A stretch of DNA of 64,000 bases from Prunella strophiata (taxonomy: Eukaryota > Chordata > Aves > Passeriformes > Prunellidae): positions 2,600,001 to 2,664,000 of the forward strand of contig JAZBQD010000022.1 of NCBI GenBank assembly GCA_036583965.1, given 5' to 3'. This document shows, piece by piece, positions 39,271 through 51,997 of the stretch (within the stretch, counting starts at the first letter, position 1; every line of letters begins with the position of its first letter). The position numbers were made by a program, and so were the translations under genes. Under the pieces are notes generated by a model that saw only the letters and a list, made by a program, of their open reading frames with translations, had not been told where the DNA came from and searched no databases.

Positions 39271-41683
39271 GCTTGTCCTACTGGAGGATGCTTTTTTTTT
39301 TTTTTTTTTTTCTTCTTTCTTTTCCTGCTGCTGTGCTTGTTTTCCCCCTCCCCCTTCCCTCTTTAAGAGCTTTGCTGTAATAATGGAGCACGAGGCTGAC
39401 AGAGCTCCCCTGATTAGATGTCAGCAGCATGATTTGAGATGCTGTGGGAGCACTGGACCGTGTCTCCACTGTCACCTCGGGGCTGGGAAGGGTTTCCAGA
39501 CCAGCATTCCACCCCAAACAACTGGCCTGGCTGCTCTGATGTAATTATCCTGAGCAGCAGTTAGAGTTGTCTGCCAGGATCAAGGTTTGGGTCTGTACAG
39601 ATGGAGGGAGGCTCTGTCCAGGGCTGAGAGAACTCACCCAAAAGCCAAGTCACTCTCCTGGTTAATGCAGGTACAGGGGGAAATGACCTTTTCAGGAGAA
39701 TACAGCAAGTGCTGCTGTGGGATTTGTTGTGTTGTTTGGGGTGCCCAGCCCCTGTTCTGTGTGTGCAGCCTGCCCACACAGCGGGGGCTGATGCTGCCTC
39801 CAAACCTTTCCCTGCTGGTTTTCCTTGGAGTCTCCTGTCAGGTTGAATTCTGCCTGCTCTGGCACAGCCCCCCAGAGGGATGCAGCCTGAACTGGTGCTG
39901 TGTCTGCTGCTCCAGGAGCTGAGGGGCTTATCAAAGCACAGTCAGCCTGATGAGAGCTCCTGCCAGGGCTCCCTGAGTGCTGCTCCACATGTTCAGCTCG
40001 ATCTTGTCAGCTGCAATCTGGGAGATGGAGCCTGTCCATGCAGGGACAAAGCTCTGTCTGCCCAGCTTGCCCTAGAGCTCCTTTCCATGAGATGATCCCA
40101 TCACCATCCTTGATGAGCCTTCCTTGTGCTCTTCAGTGGCTGCAGGTTATAGACAAGAATGTGAAAACCGTTAAATTCTCCTCAGCAGCCAAATTGCAAA
40201 AGCAAAATTTGAAAAAAAAAAAAATTTTAAAAAATCCCCCTCGGTTCATGGTGCTGTTGAGATCACAGATGGGGAGGAGGAAGAGATTTTGAAAAAAAAT
40301 ATTTAAGAAAGGAACAACACCCCTGAGCAGTGAAAAGAGCAACATCCCAGGAGCTCCAGGAAAACAGGGCATGAATGCAGCCAGTCAGGAGCGCTGCTCA
40401 GCTGATGTTCACAAGAAGGTTTCAACTTGCTCTCTTTGAGACCTCAGTAAACCTCCAAGACAGAGAGAGCATTTAGAAAGGCCCCTGAGGTTTTCCATTT
40501 CTCTGCAGCAGCCTTGGTAAACATGCCAATAAATGCTGGAGAGAGAGAGAGAGGGGAAAAAAAATCTTCCAGAGGAGCAGACCTGGGTTTTCAGCTGCTC
40601 CATCATTCTCATCCCCAGCTGCTGCTGTGGATCAGCACTGGGGAGAAGGAGGCAGAGCTCAGCTTTGGCTGAGCATTATTGCTCAGGTATTTCTGGGGAA
40701 AATAAGTTGGGAGAGGCTGAAAGTTACATCTGGAGCCATCTGAGAGAATGGAGACAGAAAGTTAACAGGACTCCTCCTGTCGTGGGACACTTGTGAGTAT
40801 GGAAAGCTCTGCTCTCCTGGAAGGTGGATCAGGATGTGTGGGATGAGAAGGGGAGAAGCTCCCACACATCTGGTGGGAGTTGCTGCTGGTGTGGATCCAG
40901 TTTCTTGTAGCCCTGGGTGACAGGGACCCTCTTAATGCTGCTTGGTTTAGTGGTGGTGAGCAGGGACAGTGCCCCCAGCACTGGCTGGGATTTCTGGAAG
41001 AAACAGCTGAGTTGGATGAAGTTTTTAATAATTCTGAAGTTCTTCCTCTCTGAGCTCAAGTGTGTGCAAACCCCACACAGTCACAGACAGCCACCAGCAT
41101 CAGAGCAAGAGAAAAAGATGAGTTGTTCTGCTGGGGTAGACTCAGCTGCCTGTGTCTATTCAATTAACAGCAGGCAGGTTTTCTCTGCTCAGAGATTAAT
41201 GGCTGCTGGCCAGCAGTTCACAGTCTGGGAACACACAAAAGCACCTGAGGATGGAGGTGTGTAATTAATGACTCTTTAGACAGCTGGAAATGATGTGTGT
41301 TTATCTAACTGGGCACACTCTGCTGCTTTCTTGCTTTCCTGGAAGTGGCTGCTGAACGGAGCCGTGACGCACGCTCACTTCCAGGGGCTGGGCTCACCTC
41401 TGGAACCCAAATACCAACTCTGATTTGGTGTTTGGAGGTGACTTCTGCTCCAGATCCACCTTGCTGCTCTAGGTTATTCTGAGGGAAGCCACCAGCAGCT
41501 GCAGCAGTGTCCAGAGTGTGTAACTGGGAGCCACTGGGAGCAGCCCAGCACTGCTGTCCCCTCCTGCCTGAGCGATGTGGCAGCAGCCAAAATTCCTTCT
41601 CCCATCTCCAGCCATCTCCTCCATGCTGGGGATGGTGGGAATGTGGTGGAGCAAAGGGAGTTTTCTTCAGGGATGGGGTTGTT

Positions 41684-41837
41684 GGGCATCAGAAGGGGCT
41701 GCCCAGGGAGTCACCACCCCTGGGAGTGTTCAAGGAGTGACTGGACGTGGCACTCAGTGCTCTGATCTGGGTGGCAGGGTGGGAATTGGTTGGATTTGAG
41801 ATCTTTGAGGCTTTTTCCAACACCAATGTTCTGAGCT
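41684..41837 (+). mobile_element. CR1 LINE 3'-end fragment (plus orientation)
   Basis: Reads GAAGGGGCTGCCCAGGGAGT, then TGGACGTGGCACTCAGTGCT and GATCTTTGAGGCTTTTTCCA. This is the end of the CR1 second reading frame and its short 3' UTR in the avian form, here about 150 bp and 5'-truncated. The octamer tail (ATTCTRTG type) is reduced to TGTTCTGAG. Confidence 0.92.
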
Positions 41838-43421
41838 GCTGGCAGGTGGGCCCCTGGCTCTGGGTGGAAGGGGGTGAGTTTGGTGGGAACGCCGACGGCT
41901 CCTGCTGACGTGTGTTCAGTGGCTGTTCTCCACCTCCAGCCCTGATGTCAGTCCCCCTGAACTCACTGGTAATGAATCACCTTAAAACAAAGCTGGTGCT
42001 GCTGTGCTTTTTGAAGGAGAGAGGCAGAAATGTGCAGGAATGTTTTGCTGATTGGAATCCTTACAGCTGCAAGCAGCAAATCCCTGCAGGGTGGGGAGGG
42101 GCACAGACATCAGCTTCAGGTCACTTGTGGCCCAGCTGGGATGAGTTTTTGTGACCCTTGGAGAGGTCCCAGCTGATCTGAGCTGGTATCTTGTGGCTGA
42201 GCTTCTCAAAGCAGTGCTGTCCTTGGAGTTGGTGCAGTTTGGATCCAGCTGTGGTGGCAGCTGGAGCCCTGGCTGAGCTGGGTGTGCTGGTGCAGGATTC
42301 CCTGGAGCCTTTTTCCATTTAATCCTCATGCTCTGCTTTCAGCCAGCCTTGATCTGTGAATTCTGTGCCTTTTCTCTGTTAGGTTTGCCCAGTGAGCAGC
42401 TCTGTGGCCCCTGAGCTCAGGGGGGCACTGGAGCTGAGGAATGGTGGGGTTTGGGGAGTTGGCTGCTGCAGGAACCACATAAAGCTCTGTGGTTTCTGTT
42501 CTCAGGGCTCAGCACGGGGATCATCCCTCCCCCAGGATTTCCCCTCGAGCTTGGAAGGTGTCACAGGACCCTGAGTGCAGAGTTTTGGGCTCTGCCCTGT
42601 GGGGTGTCACATGGGGATCAGCTCAACTGAGCCTTCAGGGCAGGGCAGAAGCTTTCCCAGGTGTGGGGAAAGCATCCCAGGGCTTGTTTGGTACATCCTG
42701 GCTGTTTGTCAGCAAGGCAGGAGCAGCTGGAAGGAGGCTGAAGGGGGACTGGAGGTAAAGAGGGTTTGCAAACCAGGAGTCACAGCTGAACTGTGTTTCA
42801 CCCACTCTGTTGTTGTTGGAATCAAACATCAAAATCTTATGAAATCTCAAATAAATGTCATCAATCCTGCCAAGTTTTGATTCCTCTTTCAGGTTCAAGG
42901 CAAGATTTTGTTCCCCTTAAGGCTAGGCCTATGATAATTAGAAAATATTTGCTCCTTCACTTAGTTTTCCAGCCTCTGTGACTGTAGAGAAAAGCTCAAA
43001 GTTGAGCCCAGAAACATTCTTTCTAGCTAAAAACATGATGATAAGGCAGAAAATCCACAGATGTATTAAATTGTCTATTTGTTATGATTTTTCCCAACTG
43101 CCAGTCCCATGACTTTTGTGGTTTAGGGTGAGGTTTGTAACTCCTGAATTCCAGAGACCTTGTCTGAGATCAGGGTCGTGGTGTGACCTGGCTGCAGCTC
43201 CACAGCCAAAGCCTCACACAGCCCTGTGACAGTGCTTAAGAAAAACCCCAAAACAATAAGAAAAAAATCCCACATTTGACTCTCAAGGCCAGCACAGCTG
43301 CATCATCCCATCCTTTGACTTTTGGTTAACCAGAGCAGAGGATCTGCCTTGGTTTGGGTTCTCTCTGTGTGACATTGGTGCTGTTGGTGACACCCCCTGA
43401 TGTGACAGTGTTGTTTTGCAG

Positions 43422-43492
43422 GAGCCAGGCCAAAGAGACTCCAGAGGAACAGCATGGACAGCTTAGACCTCCTCAAGTTCCCTTCTGAAAAG
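43422..43492 (+). CDS. GPSM1: GPSM1 exon: basic linker segment
   Basis: Acceptor TTGTTTTGCAG ends at 43,421 and donor GTAAGC begins at 43,493. Two bases complete Gly378, then 23 codons give ARPKRLQRNSMDSLDLLKFP and SEK (residues 379-401). The KRLQRNSMDSLDLLK stretch corresponds to the family's conserved basic/phosphorylatable patch (KRTQRLSAETWDLLRLP in mammalian AGS3). The exon is small and isolated by an 11-kb intron on the left. It is identified by phase continuity plus this motif. Confidence 0.92.
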
Positions 43493-44799
43493 GTAAGCAA
43501 AGATGTCTGGCCTCAAAAATCATCAGTGGGAATCTGTACACAGATTCCAATTGGTTTGTTGTTGCCTGGCTTCATTTGCAGGGAAATATGCAATTAGCAG
43601 ATATCACTGGAGTCAATGGGATTAACCAAAGAGGGTTTCTAGAGAGCTGGGAGGAGAGGAACAGCTGCTCTGACTAAAAAGGCACTTAACACTCAGAGCT
43701 GGAAAGTCACTTCTGGCTTTTTTTTGAAAAAGCAGCTCTTTATTGGAAGGATCATGGTGAGCAGCTTAGCCCCTGAGTGGCTGTCAGTGCCTGTCCCCCA
43801 GTGCAGTGACACAGAGGGCAACAGGGAATGCAGCACTGCAGGAGGCACAGGGTTTGTTCCAGGGTTTGTTCCAGGGGCTCCAGGGGTTGCTTTGCTCCTG
43901 GGAATGTCAGATCTGAGCAGATCAGTGTTTCCTCTGTGTCCCCAGGGCTGCTCCTGCAGCAGCTGGGAGGCACTGAGCCCTTCCAGCCACAGGGAACATT
44001 TCAGCCTCCCAGAAAATCTGCTGCTGCTGCTGAGGGCTCAGCCCTGCCCCTTCCCACAGGAGGTGGCCAGGCCTGCAGCCATGCTGCCTTTGTGGAATGT
44101 TTTGGCACAAATCATCCCCATTCACTCTGTGCTTTCCAGGCACAGCATTTTCAGAACTGTCACAGAGAGAAAAGCTCAGCCAAGCTGCAGGTGGGACACA
44201 ACCTCAGGCTTGAGAAACCATTTAGGTCCCTAAAAATCCCAGTAAACACTGGGAAGGGCAGGCAAAAGCTCCTCCCTGAATTAACTCTCATTGGAAAATA
44301 AATTCCAAATGTCCTGATGTATTTTTATCAATTCTCCCAGTGCCCCTGGGCTGTTTTGGCTTTTTCCTGCTCTCACCAACGTGACTCCATCTCTCGATGG
44401 CAGGGACAGCAGTGCCCAAGGTCAGGGGACATTGGCTGGTGTCCCCATCAGAGCAGCAGAGCCCTGAGGGGGCTGTGCTGGGGGGGACTGGCTGTTCATG
44501 CTGATGTTTCCAGCTCTGGAGGGGCTGAGCACCACTCACAGCTCAGGCAGGGTCCTGGGTTTCAGGGGTTCTGTGGGAGGATGGAGCAAGCAGGAGCTGA
44601 GGGTCAGGTGTGAGCCCTCCTGTTCCCCTGCAGTGTCCTTGGCAGGGAGTGAGGGCACCTCTCCTTCAGAGAGTTCTGGATGCAATTCCTGTGCTCTGTC
44701 CCAGCCCTGGGAGAGGCTCCTGTGCTCTGGTGGGAGTGAGGAGTAAGGAGTGAGCCCTGACCTCTCCAGCATCCTCTCAGTGTTGTCTGCCAGAGATGT

Positions 44800-45092
44800 C
44801 TTCTGTCTTTCTGGTGTCTTTCTGGTGTCTTTCTGGTGTCTTTCTGGTGTCTTTCTGGTGTCTTTCTGGTGTCTTTCTGGTGTCTTTCTGGTGTCTTTCT
44901 GGTGTCTTTCTGGTCTCTTTCTGGTCTCTTTCTGGTCTCTTTCTGGTCTCTTTCTGGTCTCTTTCTGGTGTCCTTCTCGTCTCCTTCTCCTCTCCTTCTC
45001 CTCTCCTTCTCCTCTCCTTCTCCTCTCCTTCTCCTCTCCTTCTCTCCTCTTCTCCTCTCTTTCTCTCCTCTTTCTTTCCTCTTTCTCTTCAA
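44800..45092. repeat. 11-bp-unit polypyrimidine minisatellite
   Basis: Begins as near-perfect GTCTTTCTGGT units (about 44,803-44,970), then shifts to CTCCTTCTCCT-type units of the same 11-bp period, and decays into TTTCTCTCC. The minus strand is almost pure purine. It gives leucine/serine-rich or lysine/arginine-rich false frames. Confidence 0.95.
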
Positions 45093-45624
45093 GGCCAGAG
45101 ATGCCTTCAGAGCCAGCTCAGCCCCCTGGTCCCACACTCCAGGAGCTGCTGTGCAGTGCCCCTGCACAGAGCTGTGTGTTGGGGCACAGGAACAGCCCCT
45201 TGGTTCTGGAGCTCCAGCACACTGCAGGAATGCTGCTCCCTGCTCACCCTGCTCTCTCCAGTGTGTCTCTCACTCCTTCACTCCATCTCCATCTGGTTTT
45301 GTCTCCCATGCTCTTGTTTATTCCTTTGTGTACCAGACTAAAATCTCTTTCTCACACTCTGGGTTTCACCCTGAAGGTGCCCACGTGCTGCAATTGAGTC
45401 ATCTCTCCTTTTTGTCATGCACTGAGCAGTGTGAGGGCTCCAACCAAGGCACTGCAAGACACTCTCTACTTCTGATTTACATTTGTGTGGCTGCTTTTTG
45501 AGATGTGGACACTGGCCTGGCTGTGCTGGTGCCATCAACATGGCAATGAATCTCTGCTTCCTTCTCACTATTCCTGTTTGGGATCTCTGTCACCTCTGTT
45601 TCCCCACACCTGGGGTGACAATCC

Positions 45625-46008
45625 TATATTTCAGTCCTGTATTTCAATCCTGTATCTCAATCCTGTATTTGTCCTGTATCTCAATCCTGTGTTTCAGTCC
45701 TGTATCTCAATCCTGTATCTCAATCCTGTATTTTAGCCCTGTATATCAATCCTGTGTTTCAGCCCTGTATTTCAGCCCTGTATCTCAATCCTGTATTTCA
45801 GTCCTGTATTTCAGCCCTGTATTTCAATCCTGTATCTCAATCCTGTATTTCAGTCCTGTATCTCAGTCCTGTATCTCAATCCTGTATCTCAATCCTGTGT
45901 TTCAGCCCTATATTTCAGTCCTGTATCTCAATCCTGTGTTTCAGTCCTGTATTTCAGCCCTGTATTTCAGTCCTGTATCTCCATCCTGTATCTCCATCCT
46001 GTATTTCT
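45625..46008. repeat. 13-bp-unit minisatellite
   Basis: Units TCCTGTATTTCAA/G and TCCTGTATCTCAA alternate about 29 times with point variants. The array ends about 140 bp before the exon at 46,149. Confidence 0.95.
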
Positions 46009-46148
46009 GTGTCTGTGGGAGCACTGAGCACGAGCCCCACGTTAACTTTGCTCCTGTGCCTCTCCTGCTCTGTGAGTAGGAGCCAGGAGAGCTCCACAAA
46101 AACCAGAGCCAGGCAATTGCTGCAGTGACTGTTTCTTGCTTTCCCAAG

Positions 46149-46319
46149 GACCAGAATGGGGACAGCCAGCACGTGGCAGAGCTGAAGATCTCAGGGAAAG
46201 AGTTCCTGTCCTTACCTGGGAGAGCGAGGAAGGGCCGGGAGCAGCAGTGCAGCTCGGAGAGGAGAGCCCAGGGATCCCCTCTGCCTGCTGGGGAGGGCAG
46301 AGCCCAGCTGCCACAGCCG
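46149..46319 (+). CDS. GPSM1: GPSM1 exon: linker before the GoLoco region
   Basis: Acceptor TTGCTTTCCCAAG ends at 46,148 and donor GTAGGA begins at 46,320. Fifty-seven codons (402-458) begin DQNGDSQHVAELKISGKEFL, which fits the EQNGDS start of the matching mammalian exon. They then run into a Ser/Arg/Gly-rich disordered stretch ending AQLPQP. No GoLoco motif (a DDQR-type end) is reached before the donor, so the GoLoco repeats must be in later exons. The 3' boundary is the least certain of the ten: it rests on a canonical donor and loss of family similarity afterwards. A 13-bp-unit array ends about 140 bp upstream. Confidence 0.85.
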
Positions 46320-49300
46320 GTAGGAAGATGATTTCCATCTCCAGTGCCCAGCTGGGAGTTCCTCATGTTTGTTTTTACCTCCTTTCCAGCTGGGTGTGGG
46401 GGTGGCAGTGGGGATTTTTGGCTGGGAGATTCTGGAGTTGTGCTCTGTTTGTTGGCTCTGGGGCAGCTGAGCCTTTCACTTTTAGCAGAGCAGTGGTACC
46501 ATTCTCCATCACAAACTGGGTCTCAGTGGTGACATTTAAAACCTTCTCTTGAGGGACAGGAGCTCAGAGCTGAGCTTAGCTGAGTTTAGGTTGAGTCTGG
46601 CTGAGTTTAGGGTTTTCAGGATGTAATGCCTTGAATTCCAGAAAAGCACAGGAGTCTGGGTGCTTTGTGGAGCTTGAATTGATCAGCTCCTGGCGTGCAT
46701 GAGGAGTGGGATTGGTGCCTTCAAAAAGCAGAGCCCTTCCCAGGTCCTTGGCAAGCAACCACAAGTGCTGGTTGCCTTTGCCAGATGTGGGATTGTGGAT
46801 GTTCTGCCTCATGTTCTGACCACACTGATGGTCAGTGTGCAGAGTGGTCTCCTAGAATTCATCAGAGATGGTAGAAATCATCACCCAGGAGCTTTTCTTT
46901 GGGAGCAGCACAGATAGGAGCTCATTTCCTCAAGAGCTGGCCCTGGAGTTGGTGATTTCCAGGTTTCTGGTGCTGTGTGGGGAGCTCTGGTCAGTCTGTG
47001 CTGGGCTCCCTGGAGGATGGTGAGGATCCACGTCCTGGGGAGCTCCCCAGATGCCTTTTTGCTGCTTTTTAACCTGAACAGTTCTGCTGGGTTTGGGCCC
47101 TTCCCTTCCTCTGGTGTTGATGTTTGTTGTGACACATGGCAAACACAAATACTGGGGAGCTTTCCTGCAGCTGTGCTGGGTTTGTTCCCAGCCCTGGAAG
47201 CAGGGCTCACACCCACAAGGAAGGCAGATTTCTGCTTCGTGGGAGGGGGCTTGGAGGTGTTTGATCTCAGTGATCCCAAGTGAGAAATCCCCAAATCCTC
47301 AGCTTGTTGCCAGGAGAGATGAAGCATAAGGGGAACCATCAATGAGCTCATGGGTGCTGGGAAGTATTTAGGTTTTTGCTTTACACTGGCTCTCTAACAC
47401 ACTGTCACAGTTCTGTGATCATGCACTGATTCCAGATGGAATAAATCCAAGCCAGAAAAGATGGACCTAATTTTTTTTTTTTTCCTTGGCATTTAAGAAA
47501 AAGCAAAATTAAATATTTTCATGCTGGCTAAGAAAGAGTTGGAGCTTGGGATGAAGCCTGGCTGTGGAGTGGGGATGCTTGAAGGTATTTCTGGCTCTGA
47601 GTCCTTTGTTCCTCAGCTGTGGATCTTAGGCAGAGCATATCCTGCTGTACCTGTGTGAATGAATGTGTGCACACATCCTTTTCTTACCACAGACATTCCT
47701 GATTTTCAGTTCTCTGGCCACTGGAGACTGAATTTTTACACCAACTGGGTTTTTTTAAAATTTTTTTAGACTTCTCTGAGCTCGTTCTTCGTTCCCAACA
47801 GTGCTTGTGGAAATGGTCTGCTGGGAAAAACATTTCCTGCAGCTCACCGGTGCAAACATGATCAGTGAGAAGGAAAACAAAGCTCATCTGAGCCAGGGAG
47901 GAGACAGCAGCATGGGGGCACACAAGGCAATACAAAGAGAGAAAAAAAAAAAACCACTTCTGCCAGAAATAGCCTTGTATTTTTAACTCAGACATTCAGC
48001 CAGAGACCAAACAAAAGCCACGCTCCATCAGGAGCTGGGAAAGCATTCCTGAGGAGTGGAGCTGTGGGTGCATGGGCTGGGTCTGAAAAAAGGCCCCATG
48101 GGGCTTTGCCAGCCACTGGTGACCCCTTGGCAGCACGTGTGGGGTTTGGGCAGAGGCCAGAGGGCTCTGGGGGACACAGCAGGGTCACTTCAGGGCAGCT
48201 TTGCTGCATTGGGGCTCCCAGCTTTGCTAGGCTGACTCTGCAGCATGGGCCAGACCTCAGCATGTTCAAAGTCAGCATTGTCCTGTGGGTTTTGCCATGA
48301 GCAAAGCAACCCCACTGTGTTCTGCTGTTGTAGGGGAGTTGAAAAGCTGCAATTCCATCCATGGGAGCCTTTGCAATCAAAGGGAGCAAACCCCACCCCA
48401 GTGGTAGAGAAGCTTTCCCTGGTCAGGCTGTTCAGACAACAACTCCCCCAGATCCCTCGTTTGGCAAGAAAAAAAGCAAAACTTCTCTTTAATCCATTGG
48501 TGAACTGTGAGTCCTCAGTTAGAGGTGATCTCTGCAGGTTGATCTGGGGTGCCACAATCCCTGCTGTGCATGGCAGAGGAGAACCCAGAGTGTGAGCAGG
48601 GAAAACTGATCCCAGCTCCAGCAGTGTGACCTGTGGGTGATCCCTGCTGCCAGCCCAGCCCTGACCTCCATGCCCAGGGCACAGCCAGGCTGGGGAGGTG
48701 CTGGGGGCGAGGTGCCTGACTCAGAGCTCCTGCATGCACCACCCATCCCCTGCCTGTTGTTTGCCTCCCTCTTCCCCGTGGTGAGATGGGGTAATGCTGC
48801 TCTCCTGCCTCCCCCGGGGAGGTTCCAGGGGCGTGATGATGGCTGTAAAGTTGTTGGAGCTGGGGATGGCAGGAGCCCTGGTGGTTGTTATTAGCATCGG
48901 TGATGATGCTGCTAATTACCGAGCTGCTGGGAAACTCCCCTTGGGAGGAGAGGAGGGGAGGCAGGCAGGGAAAAGTGCAGTGAGCAGGGGATGGAGAGGA
49001 GCCTGTCCCTCCTGGCAGCTCTGTGGGGAGGGCTCAGCCTGCAGGAGAAGCCTCGGGGATGCTGGCATGGATGGGAGAAGCCATGGCCCAGCTGCTGAGG
49101 AAGGTAGGAGAGCGTGGCAGGTGCCCCTGTGCCTCAGACCCTCCTGCCACTGCTCTGCTGTTGAGTGTGCTGCTCTTGCAGGACCCTGCTGGGGCAGAGA
49201 GGGGCTTCCTTACCCTTCCCAGGACCCCCCAAAGTGGGGAGGTTTCCCAGCCATGGCTGGTGGTGGCTTGGAGGAGAAGGAGCAGCCCTGCCAGGCTGTG

Positions 49301-50862
49301 GGGATGAGCAGGGACAGGGAGCCCAGGTGTGCAGCTCCCCTGGCTGGTCAGTGCCCTGAGCAGGATTTGGTGTGGGAGAAGCTGATGAGGGTGAGGTGCT
49401 TTTGGTCCCATTTTTGCTCTGTTGCAGCAGAGCCCTGAGCAGAAGTGGCTGCAGTAAAGCTCTGTCCCTGTGCCTGCAGCTGTGGGCAGCCAGATCCTCC
49501 AAATCCCTCCCTGGGACTCGTGCACTGCACACCTTTCTGAGTTTCCTCTCTTTTAAAAGGAACATCAAAGCAGGGGTTTTGTACTACATGAAACTTGCAG
49601 ACATCAAAGGCTTGCTCATGAATTTAACCCCTCTCCCCACTGTGCTGAAGGTCAGAATGCTCCAGCCTGGGTTTGACTTGGTAGCAGATGTGTTTTAGGG
49701 GGTTATTAGGAGGTTACTGCAAGGATGGGGTTTTTCTAACACTTCAGAAATATCAGAGATTGTGTCCCTCACCCTCCTCTGTGCAGAAAGGAGAGGGCCC
49801 ATGGAAGAAAGGGGACTGTGTATTCTGGAAAAGACTTTCCTGGGAACCTGCCCCAGTTCTGGGCCTGTGTTTAAGGTCAGAGGTCTTTGAGGTCAATGGG
49901 ACTGAGCATGAACCAGAGTTCAAGGGCTAAAACCACTTTGTTGTGTCAAGGTCCAAGAGCTGGAGCAAAACCCATGGAGTGAGGTAAGGCTCAAACCCAC
50001 CCAGATCTGTGCTCTGGACAGGGTCCTGATCCTGGGGACCCTGCCCTTCCCAGGGTGACTCCTCACTCCAGACCTGTCCCTCTCCCTGTCCTCAGCCAAG
50101 CCCTTTTATAGTCAAGGGGAAGAGGAGCTGTGTGTGAGTGCAGTGATGACTTGCAGGGATGGCTTGCTGATGTATTTAGACACTGAACGATTTTCAAGCA
50201 CTCTGCATCACCAAACATTCCCTGGGACAAATGTTTTTATAAGGCCTTTTTTATGATGACAGTGAGAAGCAGCCATAAAAGAAAGGAATTTTTTGTAGGT
50301 CATACATCCCCACCCCAGAGGCAGGTTGCCAGAGTTGTTTTGATGGTTTTCTCTCTCAGGATTTATTGGGGGATTGTTGGCTTGCAGGATGCTCGTGGTT
50401 GACCCTGTGAAGGGTCAGCCCTGGGGTGCAGGCAGGGAGCAGATCTGGAGGATCCTGCCTGTCCAGGTGTCCCCATCCCTCCCCTGTGACTTCACTGGGA
50501 ACTGCAGAATGGGCTGGGTGGGTGCTGGGGTGCAGGGATGTGTCAGCCTTGGGGGCTTCTGGCCCCCCAGCCTCATTTCCCTGCTTGCCTTGAGTTGTTT
50601 GAGGGGAGATTGGCACTTCCCCAGTTCCCTCTGGAGCTGGGGCTTTACACCAGGCAGCCTTCCCTGCCCTGTGGTGCCTGTGCATCTTCCCTGTTTTAAC
50701 ACCAGCTTGGACCCTGCTTCACCTCCCTGCAGTGTGAATCCCACAGCACAGGGGCAGTGCAGATCACACCCTCTCTCATCCCACAGCCTCCACGTCTGCT
50801 CAGCTGCAGGGGTGTAATTATGCCATTAGTGCTGGTCAGACTTTGCTGTAAACGTGCTCGGA
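46320..50862 (+). other. Presumed GPSM1 intron (left part)
   Basis: No GoLoco exon was found on the + strand and no other gene was recognised on either strand. A T-run lies at 47,470-47,483 and a run of A at 47,943-47,953. Frames of up to 214 codons at 48,794-49,438 have no recognisable family. Confidence 0.65.
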
Positions 50863-51120
50863 GAGGAAGGGAGAAGCCAGAGCCAGGGAGAGAGGAAAGG
50901 CAGCTGCTGCTAAATTTAAGGCTGTTCCTATGACACCTGCAGGCTGCTGTGGTGGTGTCAGTCCTCTTGGAAGTGAGCAGGTAAACACTGAGCCTTGTTC
51001 TTGGAGTGCTTGTCTCCCTGTTCACGCTGCTGGGACCCTTGCAGGGAGGCTGTGCTGGTTGGGGCAGGGAAAACCTGGAGAGCTCCAGCCTGACAGGTAT
51101 GGGGAGGCTCTCCCAGGGGT
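50863..51120. repeat. Local duplication, copy A
   Basis: About 258 bp starting near GGAAGGGAGAAGCCAGAG and ending GGCTCTCCCAGGGGT. It recurs at 51,711-51,997 in the same orientation at high identity, differing mainly by two short indels and a few substitutions. Confidence 0.92.
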
Positions 51121-51710
51121 TTGGGCTGTTGGGAGAAGCAGTCAGGGATGTCTCCCCAGAGTCATCTTAAATTGTCTGACCTGTCTTTCTCTCTGAGTCT
51201 CCTTGTCAAGCTGTGGGGTCCTTCCCATCTCCTGTTCTCTGCCTCAGGTGGGCTCCTTGCACAGATGCTGCACAAGCCAGGAGAGGTGTAAGAACTGCTC
51301 TCCCAAATCTGGAGCTGCAGCAGAGCCAGGGCTCTCAGGAGTTCTGCAGAGCCCTGACAGTAATTCTTCTGTGTGACTTTGGTCATGGGAGGCAGGGAAA
51401 TAAAAGTGGGGATAGAAAACCTCTGCAAAAAGTGGCTGCACAGAGGAGGTGGGGGGAGGCAGCAGCGTTTTCTGGCTTGTGCTGCCTCTGCTGCATTCGT
51501 TGCCTCAGAGGCAAATTATCAGTTTCTTCCTTGAATATGAACAGCTGCCAGGTAATGAATTCCCCCTCTCTGTTTTATAATGGCATTAAAATTGGGATTT
51601 GCCTTCGTTTTCTCTGTAATTATCCAATGAGCCTGTGTGAGTGAGAGGGAGGCAGGGCAGAGCTGGCTCTGCTGCAGGCGAGTGTCGTGCCTGGGGGATT
51701 GATTGGGATT
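51121..51710 (+). other. Unique spacer between duplication copies
   Basis: About 590 bp with no gene recognised. An AT-richer block lies at about 51,520-51,640. Confidence 0.7.
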
Positions 51711-51997
51711 GAGAAGGGAGAAGCCAGAGCCAGAGGAGAGAGGAAAGGCAGCTGCTGCTAAATTTAAGGCTGTTCCTATGACACCTGCAGGCTGCTGTGG
51801 TGGTGTCAGTCCTCTTGGAAGTGAGCAGGTAAACACTGAGCCTTGTTCTTGGAGTGCTTTGTCTCCCTGTTCAGCTGCTGGGACCTTGCAGAGTGCTGGG
51901 GGCAGGGAGGCTGTGCTGGTTCCTGGCTGCAGGCAGGATGTGCAGGAAAACCTGGAGAGCTCCAGCCTGACAGGTATGGGGAGGCTCTCCCAGGGGT
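51711..51997. repeat. Local duplication, copy B
   Basis: Second copy of 50,863-51,120. It is longer by two insertions (around 51,893 and 51,922). Its right end coincides, to the base as far as I can see, with the start of the 43-bp minisatellite. Confidence 0.92.

Larger units (their letters stand above)
32287..43421 (+). other. GPSM1: GPSM1 intron, 11.1 kb
   Basis: Holds one CR1 fragment (41,684-41,837), T- and A-rich runs (39,292-39,311; 40,211-40,233) and two AT-richer blocks at about 38,170-38,410 and 39,085-39,270 that could be conserved regulatory DNA. No exon was recognised. Frames are short and contradictory between strands. Confidence 0.85.
43493..46148 (+). other. GPSM1: GPSM1 intron, 2,656 bp, with two tandem arrays
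   Basis: About 1.3 kb of unique sequence, then the 11-bp-unit polypyrimidine array, about 530 bp of unique sequence, the 13-bp-unit array and about 140 bp before the acceptor. Confidence 0.88.

Noticed and set aside
45483..46128. 198-codon frame with an ISILYFSPVSQSC-like repeat, resembling a membrane protein
   Set aside because: It is the 13-bp array read in frame (13 residues per three units). Hydrophobicity is a by-product of the T-rich unit.
48794..49438. 214-codon plus-strand frame with a hydrophobic start (GALVVVISIGDD)
   Set aside because: No family resemblance and no supporting splice logic. The rest is Gly/Arg/Trp-rich translation of GC-rich intron.
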